NCBI GenBank assembly: GCA_039024435.1
Contig: JBCCQH010000083.1
Coordinates: 1-34,728, forward strand
Length of the DNA: 34,728 bases
Reading direction: 5' to 3'
Origin: JBCCQH01 sp039024435
GTDB taxonomy: Bacteria > Bacteroidota > Bacteroidia > J057 > JADKCL01
The notes under the pieces are model-generated. The model searched no databases, was not told where the DNA came from, and saw only the letters and a list, made by a program, of their open reading frames with translations. The position numbers and the translations under genes were made by a program. This document shows, piece after piece, positions 23,411-31,248 of the stretch (positions are counted from its first letter, which is position 1; every line of letters begins with the position of its first letter).

Positions 23411-26064
23411 TTCTTTTCTCGCTCAATGAATGCGCCGGCGACCCGGAATCCACTCTCCAATTCATCCGCGGTAGCGGTGAGCTGCAACTGCTGGGCGCGG
23501 GCGGCGTTTTGCAAATCGGTGCGGCAGCGTTCCAGGCGCGCGATCACCTCGGCAGAAGCTTCGATGGTCAGGGCGGACATAAAGGTGCCAACCGATTGGT
23601 TGTTGTCGGCCTTAAATTTGTGGATGGCGCCTAGGGCGGCCACGGCGGAATTGAAGCTTTCCGGATCTTCCGGTGTGGTGTGCGCGGCAAAATCACCGGT
23701 GGATGGCCAGGGAGCGCGGTGAATGCTGGGCTGTCCGCTGGCTTCGGCCGCGATCCAGGACCACAGCTCTTCGGTGATGTAGGGCAAGAAGGGGGCAAAT
23801 AGGCGCAGCAGCACGCTCATTCCCATGCGCAAGGCGGCAATTGCGGAACCACTGTCGCTGGCCGTGGCGGGGTCGGTGTCGAGGGCGCGCTTCTTGACCA
23901 GTTCCAAGTAGGAATCGGTGAAGTTGTTCCAGAAGAAGGTCTCCGTTTCCGACAGTGCGTGGGCGTGGTCGTAGTCTTTAAAGCGCGCGGTCGCCGTGGC
24001 GACGAGTTTGTGCAGCTCGGCGAGGAAGCCCCGGTCGATTTCGTGGGTGACGGGCGCTTCCCAACCGGCCTGCGAGTAGACAAACTTGCCGGCGTTGTAG
24101 AGCTTGGTGACCAGCTTGCGGCCGATCTTCATGATGCCTTCGTCGAAGATGGTATCGACGCCGAGCTTGGCCCGGGCCGACCAGTAGCGCACGCCGTCGG
24201 GCATGAACTTGTCCAGGTATTGCTCCGGGGTGATGACGTTTCCGGTGCTCTTGGACATCTTTTTGCGGTCGGGATCGAGAATCCAGCCGGAGATCAGGAC
24301 GTGGTGCCAGGGCACGATGTCCTCGTGCAGGAGGGACTTTGCGATGGTGTAGAAGGCCCAGGTCCGGATGATTTCGTGGGATTGCGGCCGGACGTCGGCG
24401 GGAAATATGTTGGCGTGGCGATCCGAATCAATGCCCCACTGCGAGGAGATTTGGGGGGTCATGGAGCTGGTAAACCAGGTGTCGAAGACGTCGGTTTCGC
24501 CGCGGAAGCCATTGGGCTGGTTGCGCTGTTCGTTGGTGTAGCCGGTGGGGGGATCGGCCATGGGATCGACCGGGAGCTGGTCCGGTGTGGGCAAGATGGG
24601 GTGGTCCAGGTCGGGGTTGCCCTCGGCGTCGAGGCGGTACCACACGGGCAGGGGCACGCCAAAGTAGCGTTGCCGGCTGATGTTCCAGTCGTAGAGCAGG
24701 CCGTTGGTCCAGTTGTCCATCCGCGTGCGCATGTGGCTGGGGTGCCACTGGATGGCGGCGGCTTTTTCCAGCAGATCTTCTTTGTGCTGGAGGAGCCGGA
24801 CAAACCACTGGCGGGTCGGAATCAGTTCCAGGGGCCGGTCACCTTTTTCGTAGAATTTGACTTTGCGCTCGGTGACTTCGGGTTCTTCGGTGCTGGCGAG
24901 GTAGCCCTGCCAGGCGGGGTTTTCGGTTTGGAGCAGTTCGGTCATGCGCTTTTTGGCCTGCTTCACGTTTTTGCCGGCGACTTCGGTGTAGAGGGCGTTG
25001 GCGGCGGCGGGGTGAAGGGATTCCCAGCCTTCCTCGCCGTAGGTGACCGATTTGAGGCGGCCGTTCAGCCCGATGAGGGTGCGCAGAGCGAGTCCTTCGC
25101 GGCGCCACCATTCGACGTCGGTGGTGTCGCCGAAGGTGCAAACCATGACGATGCCGGTGCCTTTTTCCGGATCGACTTCCGGACTCGGGAAAATGGGCAC
25201 CGGGACACCGAAGAGGGGGGTTACGGCGTGCTGGCCGATCAAATGCTGGTAGCGGGCATCGTCGGGGTGGCAGGTTACGCCCACGCAGGCGGGCAGCAAC
25301 TCGGGACGCGTGGTCGCGATGGTGAACCGCTCGTCCGAGTCCTGTACCATAAAGGTGACCTTGAGCAGGTGGCCGGTGTTGTCGCGGTCCTCGACTTCGG
25401 CTTGGGCGACCGAGGTTTGAAAGTCGACGTCCCACATGATGGGAAGGGAGGAGGCGTAAATTTTGCCTTTTTCGAAGAGGTCGAGGAAGGACAACTGTGC
25501 GATTTTGCGCGAGTGGTCATTGATGGTGGCGTACTCTTGTTCCCAGTCGACGGACAGTCCGAGCCGCTGCCAGAGCTCCTTGAAGACTTTTTCGTCTTCG
25601 TGGGTGAGCTTGTTGCAGAGTTCGATGAAATTCTTCCGCGATACCAGGCGGGGGTGTTTCTTTTTGATTTTGGCGGAAGCGCGCTCAAAGTCGAGGCCCG
25701 GCTCGTAGGGAATGGTCGGGTCACAGCGCACGTGGAAGTAGTTCTGCACCCGGCGCTCGGTGGGCAAGCCATTGTCATCCCAGCCCATCGGGTAGAAGAT
25801 GTTTTTGCCGGTCATGCGCTGGTAGCGGGTGAAGAAATCGGTGTGCGAGTAGCTGAAGATGTGCCCGAGGTGGAGTGATCCGGATACGGTGGGGGGCGGG
25901 GTGTCTACGACAAAGGTATCTTCCCGCCCGACGCTGGGATCGTAATCGTAGGTTCCGTTTTCGGCCCAGAATTTCCGCCATTTGGCTTCTGGGTTGATTT
26001 TTTCGAAGTGCTTGGGCAGGGACTGCACGTCGATGACCTTGAGTTTTTTATGCGTATCCTCCAT
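23407..26064 (-). CDS. valS: Valine-tRNA ligase
   Basis: 885 residues from the ATG at 26064 (MEDTHKKLKV); the frame extends to 26136 without family resemblance. Class I aminoacyl-tRNA synthetase: HIGH-type motif HLGH at residues 65-68 in TVSGSLHLGHIFSYSH, KMSKS at 602-606 (RKKMSKSTGNVI), an editing (CP1) domain with FTIATTRPELLPACVGVTCHP, and a C-terminal anticodon-binding helical domain. The segment after the HLGH motif, FYPMGWDDNGLPTERRVQNYF, is of the kind I associate with actinobacterial/archaeal-like ValRS (type 2), not the GTDHAGIATQ form of E. coli and most bacteria. The long C-terminal coiled-coil arm of type 1 enzymes is absent or very short, the protein ending soon after ADELESGFRVAGAFIEREKK. 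It is upstream of cvfB with a 4-bp overlap. Confidence 0.93.
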   Translation of the reverse strand: MEDTHKKLKVIDVQSLPKHFEKINPEAKWRKFWAENGTYDYDPSVGREDTFVVDTPPPTVSGSLHLGHIFSYSHTDFFTRYQRMTGKNIFYPMGWDDNGLPTERRVQNYFHVRCDPTIPYEPGLDFERASAKIKKKHPRLVSRKNFIELCNKLTHEDEKVFKELWQRLGLSVDWEQEYATINDHSRKIAQLSFLDLFEKGKIYASSLPIMWDVDFQTSVAQAEVEDRDNTGHLLKVTFMVQDSDERFTIATTRPELLPACVGVTCHPDDARYQHLIGQHAVTPLFGVPVPIFPSPEVDPEKGTGIVMVCTFGDTTDVEWWRREGLALRTLIGLNGRLKSVTYGEEGWESLHPAAANALYTEVAGKNVKQAKKRMTELLQTENPAWQGYLASTEEPEVTERKVKFYEKGDRPLELIPTRQWFVRLLQHKEDLLEKAAAIQWHPSHMRTRMDNWTNGLLYDWNISRQRYFGVPLPVWYRLDAEGNPDLDHPILPTPDQLPVDPMADPPTGYTNEQRNQPNGFRGETDVFDTWFTSSMTPQISSQWGIDSDRHANIFPADVRPQSHEIIRTWAFYTIAKSLLHEDIVPWHHVLISGWILDPDRKKMSKSTGNVITPEQYLDKFMPDGVRYWSARAKLGVDTIFDEGIMKIGRKLVTKLYNAGKFVYSQAGWEAPVTHEIDRGFLAELHKLVATATARFKDYDHAHALSETETFFWNNFTDSYLELVKKRALDTDPATASDSGSAIAALRMGMSVLLRLFAPFLPYITEELWSWIAAEASGQPSIHRAPWPSTGDFAAHTTPEDPESFNSAVAALGAIHKFKADNNQSVGTFMSALTIEASAEVIARLERCRTDLQNAARAQQLQLTATADELESGFRVAGAFIEREKK

Positions 26065-26599
26065 GATTTGTATGCGCTTTTGCGGGGAAAATATCCGTTG
26101 GTTGGGGTGTTTTCCCGGTTTTTTCAAGGTCGGCAAATTAGTAAAAATAGGACGGAAAATCAGGAAGATTGCCGGGGAAATGCTGCTTATGCTGCTTGGG
26201 CGGTGTGGGGTTGCGCTCGGATAGGGGGAAGGTTGGTGGTCGGCACAAATTCACTTGGATGCCCTCCCGGAGAGGGTGACCGGAATGGTTGCGGCAGGGA
26301 TGGGAGGAGCTTGGTCGCCGGAGCTTCAGGCGGAGGGGACGGAGTGGGCGAACCTCCGGACAGCCCGGTCGTGGGCGGGCCCGCCCGCCCGCGAGCCGCC
26401 CGCCCAGGCGTAAATTTCAGAGATAATGCACCCCAAAATGTGGATAACTATTTAATATTAAGAGCTATAAATCAGGCCATTGTACAATTTTTTCATTTCA
26501 GATGTAACCTTTTTCCACAATTGGGGTACACCTTTATGGATCGGCGCTCGCCGGTCTCGGTGAATCAATCGCCACCTCCTCGTATTAAAACTTAGCATC
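26065..26599. other. Gene-poor interval with GC palindrome and AT-rich DnaA-box-like region
   Basis: 535 bp upstream of valS. The plus-strand frame crossing it (26008-26595) looks non-coding: it is antisense to valS at its start and low in complexity, with Gly/Arg/Pro-rich stretches. Contents: a GC-rich block with the 14-bp perfect palindrome GGGCGGGCCCGCCC at 26373-26386, and then a sharply AT-rich block at about 26411-26514 flanked by the inverted pair described separately. The valS promoter must lie at its left end; the minus strand has TAATTTG about 80 bp before the start, but no clear -33 element. Confidence 0.5.
26430..26527. repeat. Imperfect inverted repeat carrying DnaA-box-like 9-mers around AT-rich DNA
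   Basis: Left arm ACCCCAAAATGTGG (26430-26443) pairs with right arm CCACAATTGGGGT (26515-26527) apart from two central positions. The left arm runs into TGTGGATAA (26439-26447), the exact complement of the DnaA box TTATCCACA. The right arm includes TTTTCCACA (26511-26519), which fits TTWTNCACA. The 67 bp between are strongly AT-rich. The 9-mer recurs once more in the window at 31094-31102 in a similar AT-rich setting. This could be a small origin-like or DnaA-binding region, or simply the ends of a palindromic element. Confidence 0.4.
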
Positions 26600-26749
26600 A
26601 TGAATTCGAAACGCCTCAAGCGGGCTGCCCTATGGGCCGGCCTGGTGGGATTCGTGTGGGCGCTACTGACCATCGATCCGGTGGTGCGGACTGCCCCGCG
26701 TACGGCCGCGGATGACGGCCCCCCCGAACACGTCAACCTCACTGGTTGA
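26600..26749 (+). CDS. Putative small single-pass membrane protein, 49 residues
   Basis: ATG at 26600 and TGA at 26747. The peptide begins MNSKRLKRAALWAGLVGFVW, with a basic N-terminus and one hydrophobic helix (about residues 9-24), then a short polar, Pro/Ala-rich tail ending EHVNLTG. The basic-helix-polar order and GC-rich codons, unlike the AT-rich flanks, favour a real small membrane protein. There is no homologue I recognise and no clear ribosome binding site, so it may be a chance frame. Confidence 0.4.
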   Translation: MNSKRLKRAALWAGLVGFVWALLTIDPVVRTAPRTAADDGPPEHVNLTG

Positions 26750-26877
26750 GCATCATTATCTGCTGAAAATCAATATTTTACTTATTTGATTTTAATTTAC
26801 TTTTCTGTCAATTCTATCGTGAGACATAGCTTGTTTGACAGCCGTTCTTTTGTCGAAAATCTTTCTGTTTGGTTTAA

Positions 26878-27037
26878 AGGCGGTTTAAATTTACTGCTGC
26901 GAATTTGCGGTGGCGTCTTTTTCTGCCCCTCTTCAGCTATTTTTTCGCCCATAGCTCTGGCTACGGACTCCAAAATGAGCTTTGATGGACAAAAAGATCT
27001 GCGCAAGCAAATTTCGCAAACCAATTTTAAACCGCCT
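26878..27037. mobile_element. MITE-like non-coding repeat, copy 1 (160 bp)
   Basis: Ends in the perfect 12-bp terminal inverted repeat AGGCGGTTTAAA (26878-26889) and TTTAAACCGCCT (27026-27037). It has the same order of blocks as copy 2 at 32518-32705: GGCRTCTTTTTC, GCCCCTCTTC, GCTATTTT, TCGCCCAT, CCAAAATGAGCTT, GATGGACAAAAA, ATCTGCGC, AGCAAATTTC and CCAATTTTAAACCGCCT. It codes for no transposase, so movement would need one supplied in trans. No target-site duplication is obvious at this copy. Copy 2 has about 28 more bases in the middle. Confidence 0.65.
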
Positions 27038-27079
27038 GTTAGGCTCGCCGGATGAGCGAGCTTCAAATGGTGTAATTCT

Positions 27080-27119
27080 ACCGCAGCCTGTTCCCTCGGG
27101 CTGCGGTTTTCGTTTTTTG
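27080..27119 (+). terminator. Intrinsic terminator
   Basis: ACCGCAGCC (27080-27088) pairs with GGCTGCGGT (27099-27107), a 9-bp stem with a 10-nt loop, followed by TTTCGTTTTTT. No complete gene precedes it on the plus strand except the 49-residue frame ending at 26749 and the MITE-like repeat, so it may end a short or lost gene there. Confidence 0.65.
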
Positions 27120-27167
27120 TGCGGGGGGCAACTTGCATTCCCGGGTGGGCTTGCGTTGCTTTGGGGC

Positions 27168-27431
27168 ATGATGCGACGTGCGTATTTTGGGACGAATGCT
27201 CTGATTTTGTTGGGCATTCACGTGCTGCTGGTCGTCCTCGATGTGGCCGGGGTGATCACGTACTTTCGGACTTTGTTCTATCCGATGTTCAATCTGTTGG
27301 CACTGATGCTGGCGGTGTTGGGCCTGCTGGAACGGGACAAGCAAAAAGGGCCGTCGATCATCGCGCTGATCGGGCTGGGGCTGTCGCTGGCGTTTTGGGT
27401 GATCGCGCTGTTTTTGCGGCTGCAATCGTAA
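27168..27431 (+). CDS. Small membrane protein with three predicted helices
   Basis: 87 residues from the ATG pair at 27168/27171 (MMRRAYFGTNALIL). The frame is open from 26982 but would start inside the repeat and run through the terminator. Three hydrophobic segments: about 10-32 (NALILLGIHVLLVVLDVAGVITY), 37-53 (LFYPMFNLLALMLAVLG) and 63-83 (SIIALIGLGLSLAFWVIALFL), with the charged loop LERDKQKGPS between the last two. This is the plan of small integral membrane proteins common in Bacteroidota. The function is unknown. It is convergent with the histidine kinase gene, only 8 bp away, with no terminator between the two stops. Confidence 0.6.
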   Translation: MMRRAYFGTNALILLGIHVLLVVLDVAGVITYFRTLFYPMFNLLALMLAVLGLLERDKQKGPSIIALIGLGLSLAFWVIALFLRLQS

Positions 27432-27439
27432 ATTCCTTT

Positions 27440-29806
27440 TCAATTTTGTTCGGGAACGCGGATGAGGACGCGGGTAAATCGGCCTTCCTGGCTTTCCAGC
27501 GCAATCCGGCCCGCCAGTAGTTCTACCGCCAATTTTACGAGGTAGAGGCCCAGGCCATTGCCTTTGGAGCGTTCAGAGCCGCGGAAAAAGATGTCAAATA
27601 CTTGTTCCCGGATTTGGTCCGGAATGCCGATCCCTTCGTCTTTGATTTCGATTTCGAGGTCGCGGTTGACCCGGCGGAGCCATACTTCGATGCGGGGACG
27701 GCGGTTGTCAGGATCGGCGCGGAACATGCAGGCGTTTTCCAAAAGGTTTTCCAGCACGATGGTGAGCAGGCGGGAATCGACTTTGACGTCGGTCTCCAAG
27801 GCGTCGTGGAGGAGGATGAAGGGTTGGGAGATGCCGGGAAGCTCGGACAGCCGTGGGGTCAGTTCTTCGATGAGGCGGGCGATGTTGAGGGGTTCGATCT
27901 GACTCTGGCTGTGGTTCAGTTCGTGGACGATGATCAATTTGCGCAGGACGCGGTCCATGTACACGCTTACGGCCTCGATCAGGCGGATGTAGGCCCGGAT
28001 GCTTTCCAGGTCTTCTTCGGTGCCCTGGGCGACGAGGACGAGGCCCTTGAGGCGGGCGATCGGCCCCAGCAGGTCGTGGGATGCGCGGTACATAAAGGTG
28101 TCGAGTTCCTGGTTCAGGCCGCGAAGGCGCTCAATGGTGGTGTTGAGGTCGGTGGTGCGGGATTGGACCAGGGCTTCGACTGTTTCGGGGTCGGCCCCCG
28201 GGCGGACCTGGCTGCGGCGGTAGGCGTCTTCCCGGGTGTCGCGCAGTTTTTGTTCGAGCACCTGGATTTCGTCGTCGGCCTGGTCGATTTCTTTTTGTAA
28301 ACGGGTGAGGATGCGCTGGTGGTTGCGGGCGCGGGAACGGGTCCGCAGCCAGGCCAGCAGAAAGGCCACCGTGAGCAAAGCGAGGGCGCCACTGGCGATC
28401 AGGAAGATCAGTTCGCGCTCGGCGGCGGAGCGGCGCAGATTGGTTTCGAAGGCGGCTTGCTGGCGGGAGGTTTCCTGGGTCCGCAATCGGCGGTCGTAGG
28501 TGAGGCTGAGGGCTTGACCGGCTTTCCACTGGGCAAAATGGGCGGTGTGGAGGCTGTCTTGCAGGGTGGAGGCCCGGCGCAGGGCGGTCAGGGCCCGCTC
28601 ACGGGCTCCGATTCGGTTAAAAATCTGGTAGCGGAGTGCCTGGCGGGCTTGTTCGGTGGGGCCGGTGGGCAAGGAGTCGAGTTGTTTTCCGGCAGAATCG
28701 GTGGCGGCGAGGGCGCGGTTGTAATCGGGCCAGTCCAGCCAGAACTCGGCGAGTTCCAGGTGGAAGGTGGCGCGGCGTTTGGGGGAAGTGGAATCGGGAA
28801 GGTGGTCGAGGGCGGATTCCAGGAGTATCCGGGCGGAGTCACGGCGGTTTTGGGCGCGGAGAATCCGGCTGCGGAGGCGTTCGGTTTCGGCGAGGGCGGC
28901 GAAGAGGGAAAATTTGCGGGCAATTTTTTGGGCGCGTTGGAGATCGGCTTCGGCGGCGGCGGTGTCGGCTAATTTGAGGTGAAGGGCGGCGGAGCGGTTC
29001 CGGGCCTCGGTTTCGGCGGCGTAGTTTTGGGTGCGTTGGAAGAGGTCACGGGCGGCGTTGTAGCTGGTGATGGCGGCGGCTTCCCGGCCGATGCGGGCTT
29101 GGGCTTCGGCTATGCGGAAGAGGATGCCGGCGGTGGGAATGTCGTCCTGGGTGAGCGCTCGGGCTTCTTTCAGGATACGGTAGGCGAGGCTATCGGCCCG
29201 CGCGGCGGCGAAGATCTCGGCTTGGAGAAAGTGGGTTTGGATGCGCCCGGTGGTGTCGCTGGCGGCGGCGAAGATGGAGTCGGCCCGGAGGCAGGTGTGC
29301 AGGGCGGTGATCGGGGTGGTGGTGGCGAACTGGATGGCGGCTTCGGCGAGGGCGCATTTGCCCAGTCCGGAGGCGTTGCCGCTTTGGCGGAAGTCGACCC
29401 GGGCTTTTTCCAGGGTGGTTTTGGCGTCTCGGGGGCGGCCACTTTCGAGGAAGGCGTAGGCTTGGTTGAGTCGGGCGTCGCCCTGGCCGGGGAGGTAGTT
29501 GATCGTGCGGGCCAGGTCGTAGGCGCGGCGGGCCAGGGCAAAGGCGGAGTCGATGTTCAGATCGCGCCAAGCGGTGCTGAGGGCATTGAGCAGATCGACC
29601 CGGCGGGGGTTGTTGGGGGTGGATTGCAGTTCGGTACGCAGTGACGGGCGGTCAAAGGTTTGCGTGGGTGCCGGGGACCAAAATCCCAGGCACAGGAGCA
29701 TTAGTCCGAGTGTTCGCACCCGGCGATTTTTGCGGAAGAATACGGGGTGTTGATGGCGCTGAGCGATTGCCATAAGGGACTTGACCTGTACACGCACAAA
29801 TTTCAA
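27440..29806 (-). CDS. TPR-containing membrane sensor histidine kinase
   Basis: 788 residues if started at 29806; an ATG at 29773 (MAIAQRHQH) is equally possible. Layout: N-terminal signal/membrane segment (RTLGLMLLCLGFWSPAP, about 31-47); alanine-rich tetratricopeptide-type helices (about 60-430), probably periplasmic; a transmembrane helix (FLIASGALALLTVAFLLAWL); a coiled coil (LQKEIDQADDEIQVLEQKLRDTRED); then the kinase core. The H-box is YRASHDLLGPIARLKG, with the phospho-accepting His577 (longest form). The N-box is LENLLENACMF, G1 is DEGIGIP and G2 is GNGLGLYLVK, so it looks catalytically complete. The family signals by autophosphorylation and transfer to a response regulator; none is adjacent, so it is an orphan with unknown partner and stimulus. 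Its GC-rich, repetitive codon use produces many long antisense frames that are not genes. Confidence 0.88.
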   Translation of the reverse strand: MKFVRVQVKSLMAIAQRHQHPVFFRKNRRVRTLGLMLLCLGFWSPAPTQTFDRPSLRTELQSTPNNPRRVDLLNALSTAWRDLNIDSAFALARRAYDLARTINYLPGQGDARLNQAYAFLESGRPRDAKTTLEKARVDFRQSGNASGLGKCALAEAAIQFATTTPITALHTCLRADSIFAAASDTTGRIQTHFLQAEIFAAARADSLAYRILKEARALTQDDIPTAGILFRIAEAQARIGREAAAITSYNAARDLFQRTQNYAAETEARNRSAALHLKLADTAAAEADLQRAQKIARKFSLFAALAETERLRSRILRAQNRRDSARILLESALDHLPDSTSPKRRATFHLELAEFWLDWPDYNRALAATDSAGKQLDSLPTGPTEQARQALRYQIFNRIGARERALTALRRASTLQDSLHTAHFAQWKAGQALSLTYDRRLRTQETSRQQAAFETNLRRSAAERELIFLIASGALALLTVAFLLAWLRTRSRARNHQRILTRLQKEIDQADDEIQVLEQKLRDTREDAYRRSQVRPGADPETVEALVQSRTTDLNTTIERLRGLNQELDTFMYRASHDLLGPIARLKGLVLVAQGTEEDLESIRAYIRLIEAVSVYMDRVLRKLIIVHELNHSQSQIEPLNIARLIEELTPRLSELPGISQPFILLHDALETDVKVDSRLLTIVLENLLENACMFRADPDNRRPRIEVWLRRVNRDLEIEIKDEGIGIPDQIREQVFDIFFRGSERSKGNGLGLYLVKLAVELLAGRIALESQEGRFTRVLIRVPEQN

Positions 29807-29991
29807 TCCGATAATACGAAAAGATCAGCGAAATTTTTTCCGCAACGAAAATTAACGGTTGATGCTGATCGCCGTGCTCGTACTGTCGACCCGGACCGTT
29901 CACTGCATTCCATCGTACCATTCCCGGTTGATGTTTGTCTGTTGTGGGGATTTTCTGCAATTTCCGGAAGCTATTTCATCGAATTTGTCCC

Positions 29992-30591
29992 ATGAAACAA
30001 ATCACCTTTTTGATATCAGTGCTCGGCGTGCTGGCCTTTTGGGGCTGTCCGCCGGCCAATTCTGGTTCGACTTCCACCAAGGCGGAGTCGGAACAAACTT
30101 CCGGTACGCCGGAAACTGAATCGCAATTTGCCGTTCGGGGCAAGGTCTTCTTGACCCGCGATTATTGTGGAGGGGCGGCGCCGCCCGCCGAATTGCTCGA
30201 AGAGTTGCGCACCCCCAAGCCCTACCCGAACATGGTGGTGTACGCCCGGCGCGGCGAAAGCAATGCCCGGCCTACTGAGGAACGAATGCAAGTGACCACC
30301 GGACCGGAAGGCGAATTTGAATTTTCGCTTGAGCCGGGAACCTGGTGCCTTTTCATCGAGGAAAAAGGCACTTCGGAGCCGTACGGTGGAGGACCGGATA
30401 TCGAGGTGGACTTGGAATGCTATCGGGAATGGCAAGCTACTTGCGATCAGGTGATTGAAGTTGCGGCGGGCGAGGCTCCTCCTGCGCCCGTGATCAAGAT
30501 CCATCGCCGTTGCCGGGTAGAGACCTGGAGCGATTGCGCACGGTATGCGGGGCCGCCGCCGCCCTCACCGCCACCGTCCCGGGACCGGTAA
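29992..30591 (+). CDS. Cysteine-rich putative lipoprotein
   Basis: 199 residues from the ATG at 29992 (MKQITFLISVLGVL). Signal peptide ends AFWGC with Cys19 as the likely lipidated residue; the -3/-2 residues (F, W) are not classical lipobox residues. A Ser/Thr/Glu linker follows (to about residue 40). The body begins FAVRGKVFLTRDYCGG and contains PNMVVYARRG and GEFEFSLEPGTWCLFIEEKG, which resembles a carboxypeptidase-regulatory-like beta-sandwich. Six further cysteines (DYCGG, TWCLF, ECYRE, ATCDQ, RRCRV, DCARY) suggest disulfides, fitting an extracytoplasmic location. It ends in a Pro-rich tail (PPPPSPPPSRDR). The function is unknown. It is divergent from the histidine kinase across a 185-bp gap, which makes shared regulation possible. 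Confidence 0.7.
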   Translation: MKQITFLISVLGVLAFWGCPPANSGSTSTKAESEQTSGTPETESQFAVRGKVFLTRDYCGGAAPPAELLEELRTPKPYPNMVVYARRGESNARPTEERMQVTTGPEGEFEFSLEPGTWCLFIEEKGTSEPYGGGPDIEVDLECYREWQATCDQVIEVAAGEAPPAPVIKIHRRCRVETWSDCARYAGPPPPSPPPSRDR

Positions 30592-30663
30592 ATCGCTAAA
30601 CCACTTGGGGTACAGTTGCGTATAGATGAGAAATGCCTTGGGAACAACCATTGCTGATCAATT

Positions 30664-30984
30664 ATGCGCAAAATTCGCCTCATATTGGAATTGCTGACGG
30701 TTGCGGCGTTGGTGACCGTCGCCGTCCTCCAATACCGAATGGTGGATCTGAGTCTGGCGGAGCGCAAGGAACAAGAGGACCAGCGCCTGCGGGACTACGT
30801 GATTTCTTACGAATTTAACTACGTAAAATCGGAACTGATTGCTCGGCAAAAGGAGAACTGGGCGGTCTACCAAGAGCGGTCACGGAATGCCAACTGGAGT
30901 TTGGGATTGTTGGGGGCAGCGGTGATTATGGGGGTGAGTGCGCGCGCTCTGCGGGAGCGGAAATCGCTCCAGAGCGGGACTTGA
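30664..30984 (+). CDS. Small two-helix membrane protein of unknown function
   Basis: 106 residues (MRKIRLILELL). One hydrophobic helix at about 5-22 (RLILELLTVAALVTVAVL) and a weaker one at about 76-92 (NWSLGLLGAAVIMGVSA), separated by a charged, probably coiled-coil loop (LAERKEQEDQRLRDY, KSELIARQKENW). Both ends are basic (MRKIR, RALRERK), so both termini would face the cytoplasm. Not recognised as a named family. It lies 72 bp after the lipoprotein gene on the same strand and could be co-transcribed. Confidence 0.6.
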   Translation: MRKIRLILELLTVAALVTVAVLQYRMVDLSLAERKEQEDQRLRDYVISYEFNYVKSELIARQKENWAVYQERSRNANWSLGLLGAAVIMGVSARALRERKSLQSGT

Positions 30985-31102
30985 AACCAATTTTTCGACT
31001 CAGGGATCACATTCCGCTGGAAAATCAGGGCGAAGAACCCCGAACCGTGTGTCGGGAAGGGGATCACTCCAGTAAATTAATACGCGCACTAAATGTGGAT
31101 AA

Positions 31103-31243
31103 ATTCGTCAGATAGAAAATTATTATTATCTTGAAGGCCAAACGATTAATATCGTTTCACCGAAATTTGGGCTCACGTTCGAATATTCGGATCAGGATGG
31201 AAAAAATATTGTTGTCACCAGGCGGATAGAGTTAGTAATGTAG
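31103..31243 (+). pseudogene. Orphan C-terminal protein fragment without a start codon
   Basis: Between TAA at 31100-31102 and TAG at 31241-31243 one frame reads like a genuine beta-rich C-terminus: QIENYYYLEGQTINIV, then FGLTFEYSDQDGKNIVVTRRIEL. It has no ATG or GTG in a useful position, and upstream bases in all frames hit stops quickly. Codons are more AT-rich than in neighbouring genes. Likely a remnant of a deleted gene, joined 5 bp upstream of the following 241-codon gene. It could also be chance. Confidence 0.3.
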
Positions 31244-31248
31244 TTATC

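Larger units (their letters stand above)
26750..27167. other. AT-rich interval with MITE-like repeat and terminator
   Basis: 418 bp between two small membrane-protein genes. The first 130 bp are very AT-rich and contain a 7-bp inverted repeat CTGTCAA/TTGACAG (26805-26811 and 26835-26841). The MITE-like repeat (26878-27037) and an intrinsic terminator (27080-27119) follow. Frames of about 90-110 codons on either strand pass through the repeat and look like repeat translation, not genes. Confidence 0.5.

Noticed and set aside
23959..25878. Plus-strand open frame of 639 codons inside valS
   Set aside because: It is fully antisense to a clearly functional valine-tRNA ligase; its Gly/Val/Asp-rich translation mirrors the GC-rich codons of valS and shows no domain.
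26008..26595. 195-codon plus-strand frame upstream of valS
   Set aside because: Starts antisense to valS and crosses a GC palindrome and an AT-rich block; low-complexity Gly/Arg/Pro translation without family resemblance.
27978..29644. Several long plus-strand frames (for example 27602-28300, 28979-29644) within the histidine kinase
   Set aside because: All are antisense to the TPR/kinase gene and arise from its Ala/Arg-rich GC codons; glycine-rich translations without motifs.
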